Assembly (NCBI GenBank): GCA_023442495.1
Contig: JAEZZB010000120.1
Coordinates: forward strand, 1-11,937
DNA from: Bacillota bacterium
GTDB taxonomy: Bacteria > Bacillota > Clostridia > Tissierellales > Peptoniphilaceae
DNA: 11,937 nucleotides
Direction: 5' to 3'
Below, one piece after another: positions 1 to 6,265 of the stretch. Every line of letters begins with the position of its first letter. Position 1 is the first letter of the stretch. Made by a program: the position numbers and the translations under genes. Below the pieces are notes generated by a model. The model ran no database searches. It worked only from the letters and a program-made list of their open reading frames with translations, and was not told the DNA's origin.

Positions 1-608
1 TCTAAATTTCTCTTTAGATTTGCTTCTAGAAGATTTATATGGCCCCAAAGTGTTTCTACTTCTTTTCCTTCGACTAAAATTTTAATTTCATCAATAGTAT
101 TAAATTCAGTCAATGTATTTGCAATAGCTTGAAGAGATGTAGCTTCTAGTGAAGATCCTGTATTAAAATCTTTTATTTCCTTACTAAAATTGACTATCGC
201 AATCCCATTGTTAATATTAATTCCAAGTAATTTTGTATTTTCAGGAAGTGGTCTTACTGCGTCTTTATTTTTAATTTTAGCACTTATTAAAAGTTCCACA
301 GCTCTTTTTGCTACACTGTCAGTGTATTTAGTTTCGTGAACTTCTCTTTCAAGATATAATTGCTTACCATTATCTTTTACAAAGTATAATGCGATTTTCA
401 TCGTGTCATTTGAAAAGTCTAGATTTGAATCCTTTTCAGTTTCTTTTATAGTATCTTTTATAGTTTCTTTTTCAGTTTCTTTTTCAGTTTCGGGATTATC
501 TACTGTCTCAATTATTGTCTCTTTATTTGTCTCTACAAAAGTATCATTAGTAGAATGATTACAAGCCACAAATATTAAACTTAGTAATATTATAAATAAT
601 TTTTTCAT
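1..608 (-). CDS. GerM-domain lipoprotein, C-terminus cut by window edge
   Basis: I translated this open reading frame by hand; 202 residues are visible and no stop is reached before the window edge. It begins MKKLFIILLSLIFVAC: a short hydrophobic lipoprotein signal with the lipobox cysteine at residue 16, so the mature protein should be lipid-anchored on the outer face of the membrane. Residues 17-61 form a low-complexity linker with Glu-Thr (or Asp-Thr) about every four residues. Residues ~69-195 resemble the GerMN (sporulation/germination GerM) domain. Key segments are PLPENTKLLGI (120-130), the GIAIVNFSKEI strand (135-145), SLQAIANTLTEF (158-169) and ILVEGKEVETLWGHINL (177-193). The start is fixed by an AAGGAG Shine-Dalgarno at 614-619. 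GerM proteins are extracytoplasmic and linked to spore cortex in Bacillus, but the domain is also common in lipoproteins of non-spore-formers, so the exact role is unknown. It is divergent from cysS. Domain call fairly sure, function unsure. Confidence 0.82.
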   Translation of the reverse strand, partial: MKKLFIILLSLIFVACNHSTNDTFVETNKETIIETVDNPETEKETEKETIKDTIKETEKDSNLDFSNDTMKIALYFVKDNGKQLYLEREVHETKYTDSVAKRAVELLISAKIKNKDAVRPLPENTKLLGININNGIAIVNFSKEIKDFNTGSSLEATSLQAIANTLTEFNTIDEIKILVEGKEVETLWGHINLLEANLKRNL

Positions 609-688
609 ATTTTCTCCTTATATAAATTTCTTTATTATTAAACCCTAAGTATTTTTTATTTCTAAAATATAAATATATACTTTGTTTT

Positions 689-697
689 ATTATAACA
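689..697 (-). promoter_or_regulatory. Extended -10 promoter candidate for the GerM lipoprotein gene
   Basis: On the minus strand the sequence reads TGTTATAAT: a consensus TATAAT (689-694) preceded by the TGn extension (695-697). No good -35 box lies 16-18 bp upstream, as is usual for extended -10 promoters. Transcription would start near 682 and give a leader of about 74 nt. The whole intergenic region is AT-rich, so a chance match is possible. Confidence 0.45.
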
Positions 698-811
698 TAT
701 TTATATCTTATTGTTTTTAGTGGAAATTTTATTATCATATTTTTTTGTAAAGTTTTTATTCTTAAATTTATAAAATAACATAATTTGTAGACAATTAAGG
801 CATAGTATATA

Positions 812-820
812 TGTTATAAT
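812..820 (+). promoter_or_regulatory. Extended -10 promoter candidate for the cysS operon
   Basis: TGTTATAAT: a perfect TATAAT at 815-820 with a TGn extension at 812-814. The nearest -35-like hexamer is TAGACA at 788-793, but the spacing of 21 bp is too long. The expected transcription start is about 827, only ~10 nt before the cysS ATG and at the edge of its GAGG Shine-Dalgarno (827-830). That leaves no room for a T-box leader if this is the only promoter. Confidence 0.5.
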
Positions 821-836
821 TAATTCGAGGTATATT

Positions 837-2228
837 ATGAAAATTTATAACACGCTAACAAGAAAAAAAGAAGATTTTAAGACAATTGAAGAAAATAAAG
901 TAAAAATGTATGTATGTGGTCCAACAGTTTATAATTACATTCATATAGGAAATGCTAGGCCACTAGTTTTTTTTGACACGGTGAGAAGATATCTTGAATA
1001 CAAGAAATACGATGTAAAATTTGTAATGAATATAACAGATATAGACGATAAAATTATCAATCGTGCTATTGAAGAAAATGTTGATTTTACTGAAATAAGT
1101 AAGAAATATTCTAATACGTTTTTAGAAAATGCAAGAGGTCTAAATGTTGATATAGATAAAATTATTAAATCAAGAGCGACTGATTATATAAATGAAATGA
1201 TTAAATTTATAAAGGATCTTGAGGACAAAGATGCAGCTTATGATACTGCAACAACTGTATATTTCAATATTGATAGTGCAAAAGATTATGGGAAACTAAC
1301 AAGGAAAAATATAGATGACTTAAATGCTGGTTCTAGAGTGGAAATAGATGAATTCAAGAAAAACCCACTTGATTTTGCTTTATGGAAAAAGCAAAAGAGT
1401 GAAAATGAACCTGCGTGGGATAGTCCATGGGGCAAGGGAAGACCAGGTTGGCATATAGAATGTTCAACTATGGCTAACAATATTTTGGGTGACACTATTG
1501 ATATACATGGTGGAGGGGAAGATTTGCAATTTCCTCATCACGAAAATGAAATTGCTCAATCTGAAACGCTTCATGAAGAACCATTTGCAAATTATTGGAT
1601 GCATAATTCAATGATTACAGTTGATAAAGAAAAAATGAGTAAATCACTTGGAAATTTCTTTACAATCCATGATATAGAAAAAGAATATGATTTAATGATT
1701 GTCCGTATGTGGTTAATTTCTGGACATTATAGAACACCACTTGATTTTTCAAAAGAAAATCTTGATGCAATCAAAAATGGATACAATAGACTACAAAATT
1801 CATATGAAGATTTAGAAAGAAAAATAGAACATTCATCAAATGAATCGTCTCTAGATGCCGTGATTAAATTAAATGTAGATAATTATGTTAATGATTTTGA
1901 AAATGCAATGGATGATGATTTCAATACTTCTAATGCATTAACAAGTATTTATGAGCTTGCAAGATATATTAATTCTACATTTCATGATAAATCTCCAATA
2001 AGCGATATGAATTATGCAAAAGAAAAAATTTCAATGCTTCTTGATATATTAGGGATAAAATTTGTAGAAGAAAGTTTAGATGAAGAGATTGAAAAACTCA
2101 TTGAAGAAAGAACTCTTGCAAGAAAAGAAAAAAACTTTTCTAAAGCAGATGAGATAAGAGAAAAACTTCATGAAATGGGTATAGAACTAAAGGATACTCC
2201 AACAGGAGTTGTTTGGAAGAAAATATGA
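837..2228 (+). CDS. cysS: Cysteinyl-tRNA synthetase
   Basis: This cytoplasmic class I aminoacyl-tRNA synthetase charges tRNA-Cys with cysteine using ATP. The 463-residue product has the usual family length (~460-480). The catalytic signatures are both present: the HIGH-type motif HIGN at residues 36-39 within CGPTVYNYIHIGNARP, and KMSKS at 266-270. The four zinc ligands that select cysteine are all present as C27, C209 (GWHIECSTM), H234 and E238 (FPHHENE), matching the spacing in the E. coli enzyme. The C-terminal tRNA-binding part ends with the typical KADEIREKL...GIELKDTP..WK pattern. The ATG at 837 follows a GAGG Shine-Dalgarno at 827-830. It is the first gene of an apparent operon with rlmB 7 nt downstream. 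A tRNA-Cys gene lies convergently at the end of the operon. No T-box is visible upstream. Complete and apparently functional. Confidence 0.98.
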   Translation: MKIYNTLTRKKEDFKTIEENKVKMYVCGPTVYNYIHIGNARPLVFFDTVRRYLEYKKYDVKFVMNITDIDDKIINRAIEENVDFTEISKKYSNTFLENARGLNVDIDKIIKSRATDYINEMIKFIKDLEDKDAAYDTATTVYFNIDSAKDYGKLTRKNIDDLNAGSRVEIDEFKKNPLDFALWKKQKSENEPAWDSPWGKGRPGWHIECSTMANNILGDTIDIHGGGEDLQFPHHENEIAQSETLHEEPFANYWMHNSMITVDKEKMSKSLGNFFTIHDIEKEYDLMIVRMWLISGHYRTPLDFSKENLDAIKNGYNRLQNSYEDLERKIEHSSNESSLDAVIKLNVDNYVNDFENAMDDDFNTSNALTSIYELARYINSTFHDKSPISDMNYAKEKISMLLDILGIKFVEESLDEEIEKLIEERTLARKEKNFSKADEIREKLHEMGIELKDTPTGVVWKKI

Positions 2229-2230
2229 GG
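2227..2230 (+). promoter_or_regulatory. Ribosome binding site that sets the rlmB start
   Basis: GAGG overlaps the cysS stop codon and sits 5 nt before the ATG at 2236. This favours 2236 over an in-frame TTG at 2209 that lies inside cysS and has no comparable site, and it points to translational coupling between cysS and rlmB. Confidence 0.7.
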
Positions 2231-2235
2231 ATAGT

Positions 2236-2973
2236 ATGTCAGATTTAATATTTGGAAGAAATTCAGTAATTGAGTATTTAGAAAATATGAGTGGATTAGA
2301 AAAAATATTTATTCAAACTGGTATTAAAAATGAAAGATTAAATAAAATTATTGAAATAGCTAAAAAGAGAAAATTAAGCGTTGAATATGTAGATAAGAAA
2401 AAACTAGATAAAATATCAAATTATCAAAATCATCAAGGCGTTATTCTTTTTGCAAAAGACTATAAATATTATACTTTAGATGAAGTTATAGATTATGGTG
2501 AAAATCAAAAAATTGATCCGCTAATTATAATTCTTGATGAGATAAGGGATCCTCATAATCTCGGTGCAATTATTAGAACAGCAGAAGCCGCAGGAGCAAC
2601 AGGAGTTATAATTCCAAAGCATAGAGCAGCATCTGTAAATCACACGGTTCATAAAACATCAGCAGGGGCTACAAGTTTTATGAGAGTTTGTATGGTTACA
2701 AATATAAATCAAACAATTGATTTTTTAAAAGATAAAGGATATTGGATATATGGTGCGGATGGTCATACAGATAAATTCTATGATGAAATAGATTATAATG
2801 GCAAAGTTGGCATAGTAATTGGAAATGAAGGTTCGGGAATTTCAAGACTTACAAAAGAAAAATGTGATGATTTAATTAAAATTCCAATGTATGGAAATAC
2901 AGAATCACTAAATGCTTCAACATCTGCCGCAATTATTATATATGGAGTAATTAATCAAAGGAAGGTTAAATAA
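2236..2973 (+). CDS. rlmB: 23S rRNA (guanosine-2'-O-)-methyltransferase, SpoU/TrmH family
   Basis: This is a SPOUT-class RNA 2'-O-methyltransferase, most like RlmB, which methylates a conserved guanosine in 23S rRNA with S-adenosylmethionine. The product is 245 residues, the usual length. The N-terminal ~75 residues match the small substrate-binding domain that begins LIFGRNSVIEYL. The three SpoU motifs follow in order: motif 1 at ~101-120 (DEIRDPHNLGAIIRTAEAAG, with N108 and R114), motif 2 at ~193-201 (IGNEGSG, with E198), and motif 3 at ~216-232 (IPMYGNTESLNASTSAA, with S224, L225 and N226). Together these form the trefoil-knot cofactor site. The start at 2236 is preferred over an upstream TTG because of the GAGG Shine-Dalgarno. 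It follows cysS by 7 nt and precedes the next gene by 1 nt. In many Firmicutes mrnC sits between cysS and rlmB; here it is absent. A related TrmH-like specificity cannot be excluded. Confidence 0.93.
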   Translation: MSDLIFGRNSVIEYLENMSGLEKIFIQTGIKNERLNKIIEIAKKRKLSVEYVDKKKLDKISNYQNHQGVILFAKDYKYYTLDEVIDYGENQKIDPLIIILDEIRDPHNLGAIIRTAEAAGATGVIIPKHRAASVNHTVHKTSAGATSFMRVCMVTNINQTIDFLKDKGYWIYGADGHTDKFYDEIDYNGKVGIVIGNEGSGISRLTKEKCDDLIKIPMYGNTESLNASTSAAIIIYGVINQRKVK

Positions 2974-2974
2974 T

Positions 2975-4192
2975 ATGAAAAAACTTAGAACTGGGGTGCT
3001 TGGATTAGGACTTAGAGGGAATAGCTTTCTTAAAAATGTTTTATTAGACATGGAAGAATTGGAAATTATAGCTATTTGTGACACTATTGAAGAAAGAGTT
3101 TATAAAGTTTTAGATTTATTCAAAAACAAACCAAAAGCTTATTTTAATGCATTAGAATTATTAGATAATGAACAACTAGATTGTGTATTTATTTTTACAC
3201 CGTGGATTTCACATATTCATCTTTCAATTGAAGCTATGAACAGAAATATTCCAGTAGCAATGGAAGTTGGTGGAGCATATGATGAACATGAATTATGGAA
3301 ATTAGTTGATGCATATGAAAAAACTAAAACACCATTTATGATGCTTGAAAATTGCTGTTATGGAAGACTTGAAATGATGGCTCTTAATATGGTTGAAAAT
3401 GGAGAATTAGGAGAAATTATTCATTTGTCAGGTGGATATATGCATGATTTAAGATATGAAGTTTCTGAAGGCTATTACAATAAGCATTATAGACTTGATA
3501 ATTATAGAAAGAGAAATACTGAAAACTATCCTACTCATGAACTTGGTCCATTAGCAAAACTGATTAATATAAATAGAGGTAATAGATTCTTAACCATTTC
3601 TGCTCAAGCTTCAAAAGCAAGAGGCTTAAAAGAATATATTGATAACAATACTTCAGAAAAAGTTGATAAAGCAAGAGGATTAGATTTCAATCAAGGCGAT
3701 ATAGTCACTACAACAATAAAATGTGCAAATGGTGAACTTATAAGTCTTAAGCTAGATACGACATTACCCAGATATTATTCCAGAGGGTTTTATGTACAAG
3801 GCACTAAAGGTCTAATAAACGAAGAAAATATGTCAGTATTTTTAGAAAAAGATACTACCTTAGAAGATCATTTTGAATGGACAAAGAACTATAATAATAT
3901 AGAAAAATATTATGAAAAATATGAACATCCTGTATGGAAAAATTATTTAGAAGAAGGTGTAAAAAAAGGTCATGGGGGCATGGACTATCTAGTTGTAAAA
4001 GCCTTTGTAGATGCACTTATTAATGAAGAAAAAATGCCAATAGATGTATATGATGCAGCTGCATGGTTATCAGTAACAACACTTGCTGAAAAATCAATAG
4101 CACTGGGTGGTCAGTTATTACCATTTCCAGATTTTACACAAGGTAAATGGATATATGATGAATTGACATTTGTAGATGAAAATTCTAGATAA
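2975..4192 (+). CDS. Gfo/Idh/MocA-fold NAD(P)-dependent protein, GH109-like
   Basis: This 405-residue protein has an N-terminal Rossmann fold: GVLGLGLRGN at 7-16 with the GxGxxG pattern, the acidic CDT end of beta-2 near residue 37, and EVGG at 97-100 where dehydrogenases usually have EKP. The C-terminal part is the beta-sheet domain typical of Gfo/Idh/MocA proteins. Residues E125 (LENCCYGR), Y155 (GGYMHDL), and Y185 and H188 (YPTHELGP) fall in the pattern I recall for the active site of GH109 glycosidases (E149/Y179/Y225/H228 in the Elizabethkingia enzyme). GH109 enzymes cleave alpha-N-acetylgalactosamine through an NAD-dependent oxidation-elimination route. There is no signal peptide, so it should be cytoplasmic. 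It is third in the cysS-rlmB operon (gap 1 nt, with an AAAGGAAGG Shine-Dalgarno inside the rlmB end). The usual alternative is a sugar or inositol dehydrogenase. Fold certain; substrate not determinable here. Confidence 0.85.
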   Translation: MKKLRTGVLGLGLRGNSFLKNVLLDMEELEIIAICDTIEERVYKVLDLFKNKPKAYFNALELLDNEQLDCVFIFTPWISHIHLSIEAMNRNIPVAMEVGGAYDEHELWKLVDAYEKTKTPFMMLENCCYGRLEMMALNMVENGELGEIIHLSGGYMHDLRYEVSEGYYNKHYRLDNYRKRNTENYPTHELGPLAKLININRGNRFLTISAQASKARGLKEYIDNNTSEKVDKARGLDFNQGDIVTTTIKCANGELISLKLDTTLPRYYSRGFYVQGTKGLINEENMSVFLEKDTTLEDHFEWTKNYNNIEKYYEKYEHPVWKNYLEEGVKKGHGGMDYLVVKAFVDALINEEKMPIDVYDAAAWLSVTTLAEKSIALGGQLLPFPDFTQGKWIYDELTFVDENSR

Positions 4193-4225
4193 AAAAAGAA
4201 AAGAATCAGAAAGCGTTTCTGATTC
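4191..4225 (-). terminator. Rho-independent terminator of tRNA-Cys
   Basis: A perfect 10-bp stem GAATCAGAAA/TTTCTGATTC (4203-4212 with 4216-4225) encloses a GCG loop. Read on the minus strand it is followed by TTTTCTTTTTTT, a good U-tract, 12 nt past the tRNA 3' end. Read on the plus strand the tail is only GATATATCTTTT, but the stem lies 10 nt after the stop of the convergent GH109-like gene, so it may serve both directions weakly. Confidence 0.85.
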
Positions 4226-4236
4226 GATATATCTTT

Positions 4237-4310
4237 TGGAGGCGGCAACCGGATTTGAACCGGTGATCGAGGTGTTGCAGACCTATGCCTTACCACTTGG
4301 CTATGCCGCC
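4237..4310 (-). tRNA. tRNA-Cys (GCA)
   Basis: On the minus strand this folds as a complete 74-nt tRNA: acceptor GGCGGCA with TGCCGCC, discriminator U and encoded CCA (4237-4239). The D arm holds AAGTGGTAAG, the anticodon loop is CTGCAAC giving GCA, and the T arm is CCGG-TTCAAAT-CCGG. It delivers cysteine and is the partner of CysRS encoded ~2 kb away on the other strand. It has its own promoter and terminator. Confidence 0.96.
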
Positions 4311-4327
4311 AAACAAGATACCTATTA

Positions 4328-4356
4328 ATTATATAAAATATTAAAGATAAAATCAA
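4328..4356 (-). promoter_or_regulatory. Promoter of tRNA-Cys
   Basis: On the minus strand: TTGATT (-35, 4351-4356), 17-bp spacer, TATAAT (-10, 4328-4333). The predicted start is near 4321, leaving an ~11-nt 5' leader before the tRNA. The -35 box overlaps the left arm of the inverted repeat that continues toward the ABC genes. Confidence 0.8.
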
Positions 4357-4473
4357 GCTTTGTTTGCTAAATCCATTTAATGAAAATTCAAATATTTATT
4401 ATATTAATGAGATAATTGATATTTGAAATAAATTTCAAAACAGTCTAGATGTAGATTAGTGAACAAAGCTTGA
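4353..4473 (+). other. Candidate structured leader RNA upstream of the ABC exporter genes (18-bp long-range helix)
   Basis: TCAAGCTTTGTTTGCTAA (4353-4370) pairs with TTAGTGAACAAAGCTTGA (4456-4473): 12 perfect base pairs, two positions that are G-U wobbles only in plus-strand RNA (U4365-G4461, G4366-U4460), then 4 more base pairs. Inside lies a long hairpin, 4381-4437: TGAAA/TTTCA, then TTCAAATAT/ATATTTGAA (4387-4395 with 4419-4427), then ATTAT/ATAAT, with loop 4403-4411. The helix ends about 30 nt before the ABC start codon. No known riboswitch class is recognised. Alternatives are a small MITE-like inverted repeat or a protein-binding palindrome. A matching plus-strand promoter is not clear; a TATAAA at 4332-4337 is the nearest -10-like box. 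Confidence 0.4.
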
Positions 4474-4493
4474 AAATATTCTTTAAGTTTTGA

Positions 4494-4499
4494 AGGGAG
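4494..4499 (+). promoter_or_regulatory. Ribosome binding site setting the start of the first ABC gene
   Basis: AGGGAG ends 5 nt before the ATG at 4505. A longer in-frame reading from TTG at 4490 would place the start inside this site, so 4505 is the better start. Confidence 0.75.
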
Positions 4500-4504
4500 T
4501 TAAT

Positions 4505-6265
4505 ATGATAAAATTACTTAAGAAATTTGCAGCAAAAGAATTTTCGATTTTATTTGTTGTATATTTACTAGTATTTGTACAAGCGTATTTTGAACTTTTA
4601 ATTCCAGATTTTATGTCAGAAGTTACAAGACTTGTGCAAACTCCTGGTAATAATATAAATGACATTTTGACAAATGGTCTATACATGTTATTATCTGCAT
4701 TTGCATCTTTAGGATTAGCTGCAATATCTGGATATTTAATTGCAAAGTTCTCATCAAAAGTAGCAAATAAATTAAGATATTTGCTTTTTGATAAAATTCA
4801 AAAATTATCTCAAGAAGATATTGATAAATTTACACCAGCAAGTTTAATAACAAGAACTACTAATGATATTACTCAGGTAGAAATGTTTTTAGGTTTTGGT
4901 ACATATATATTTATTAGATCTCCAATATTTGCAATTTGGGCTATAACTAAAATCGCTGGTACAGGGATAGAATGGACAATAGCAACAGCTGTGTCAGTTA
5001 TCTTAGTTATCTTAGTAGTAATTATTTTAAGAGTATTAGTTATGCCAAAATTCCAACTAATACAAGAAAACGTTGATAATTTAAATGAAGTCACTAGAGA
5101 AAACATTACTGGTATACGTGTAGTTAGGGCATTTAATGCTGAAAAATATCAACAAAAGAAAACTAAAAAAGTTAATGATGAATTAACCAGACTTTCAAAA
5201 TTTACACAAAAATCATTTGCAATTACACAACCATTAATGATGCTAATTATGAATCTATTAACACTTTCAATCTTTTTAATAGGTGCAAAAATGATTAGTG
5301 TAAGTATATTACCAGATAAAATTACTATTTTCGGCGACATGATAGTATTCTCATCATATGCAATGCAAGTATTGATGTCATTTTTAATGATGGCAATTAT
5401 TTTAGTTATATATAATAGAGCTGCAATATCACTAGGAAGAATTAATGAGGTTTTAGATTCTGAAATTTCCATAATTGAAGGTAATCTTGAATCTGATTAT
5501 AAAACACAAAATATTACTTTTGATAATGTATCATTCAAATATCCAGATGCTCAAGAATATGTATTAAAGGATATTTCATTTAGTGCAAATAAAGGCGATA
5601 CTATAGCAATTATTGGGCAAACTGGTTCTGGTAAATCAACAATTGCAAAACTGGTTACACGACAATATGAAGTATCTAGTGGTGCAATTTTAGTCGACAG
5701 TATAGATATCAAAGAATTTACAGAGAAATCATTAAACAATAAATTAGGTTATGTGCCACAAAAAGCTGTACTTTTTAATATGTCGGTAGAAGACAATGTG
5801 AAATTTGGAGAAAGTCATTATCAAGAAAATCTAGAAGATGTTAAAAGTGCGTTAGATGTTGCACAAGCAAAAGATTTTATAGAAGCAATGGATGATCAAT
5901 ATAATCATATAATAGCAAGAGGTGGTACCAATGTATCTGGAGGTCAAAAACAAAGGCTTGCTATAGCGAGAGCAATTGCAAGAAAACCAGAAATATTCAT
6001 TTTTGACGATACATTCTCTGCCCTTGACTTTAAGACTGAATCAACTTTAAGAAAGGCATTAGAAGAAAATACTAAAAATGCAATTACAATATTGATTTCA
6101 TCAAGAGTAGGATCAATTCTAAATGCAGATAAAATTATTCTATTAGATTCTGGTAAAGTCGTAGCAAAAGGGACTCATAAAGAACTTTGGAAATCAAATC
6201 AATTATATAGAGAAATTGCACTATCACAATTGTCTGAGGAGGAATTAAATGCAAAAACAAAATAG
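4505..6265 (+). CDS. ABC exporter half-transporter, degenerate-site subunit (BmrC/LmrC type)
   Basis: This 586-residue type IV ABC exporter half has six hydrophobic membrane segments in residues ~10-310, followed by an ATP-binding domain. Motifs seen: Walker A GQTGSGKST (371-379), Q-loop VPQKAVLFN, and signature SGGQ (478-481). The Walker B region is FIFDDTFSALD, with D502 where the catalytic glutamate normally stands. The H-loop has S533 (ISSRV) in place of the histidine. Its own catalytic residues are therefore degenerate while its signature motif is intact. This fits a heterodimer with the next gene, where this signature completes the partner's functional site. By family the exporter moves drugs, lipids or peptides out of the membrane; the substrate cannot be read from the sequence. 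The gene overlaps the next by 17 nt. No MarR-type regulator gene is adjacent. Confidence 0.93.
   Translation: MIKLLKKFAAKEFSILFVVYLLVFVQAYFELLIPDFMSEVTRLVQTPGNNINDILTNGLYMLLSAFASLGLAAISGYLIAKFSSKVANKLRYLLFDKIQKLSQEDIDKFTPASLITRTTNDITQVEMFLGFGTYIFIRSPIFAIWAITKIAGTGIEWTIATAVSVILVILVVIILRVLVMPKFQLIQENVDNLNEVTRENITGIRVVRAFNAEKYQQKKTKKVNDELTRLSKFTQKSFAITQPLMMLIMNLLTLSIFLIGAKMISVSILPDKITIFGDMIVFSSYAMQVLMSFLMMAIILVIYNRAAISLGRINEVLDSEISIIEGNLESDYKTQNITFDNVSFKYPDAQEYVLKDISFSANKGDTIAIIGQTGSGKSTIAKLVTRQYEVSSGAILVDSIDIKEFTEKSLNNKLGYVPQKAVLFNMSVEDNVKFGESHYQENLEDVKSALDVAQAKDFIEAMDDQYNHIIARGGTNVSGGQKQRLAIARAIARKPEIFIFDDTFSALDFKTESTLRKALEENTKNAITILISSRVGSILNADKIILLDSGKVVAKGTHKELWKSNQLYREIALSQLSEEELNAKTK

Noticed and set aside
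1286..1495. Minus-strand open frame inside cysS
   Set aside because: Antisense shadow of a strongly conserved coding region; no ribosome site or family resemblance.
2209..2235. Upstream TTG start for rlmB
   Set aside because: It lies inside cysS; the ATG at 2236 has a properly spaced GAGG and matches the family N-terminus.
4111..4356. Minus-strand open frame across the tRNA-Cys gene
   Set aside because: It consists of the tRNA, its terminator and the antisense of the preceding gene; not protein-like.
4353..4473. Insertion sequence remnant
   Set aside because: No transposase fragment and no convincing target duplication (only AAAA on both sides in AT-rich DNA); kept as an RNA-structure candidate, with MITE as an alternative.
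4873..5739. Minus-strand open frames within the first ABC gene
   Set aside because: Antisense shadows of a clear ABC transporter gene with intact motifs.
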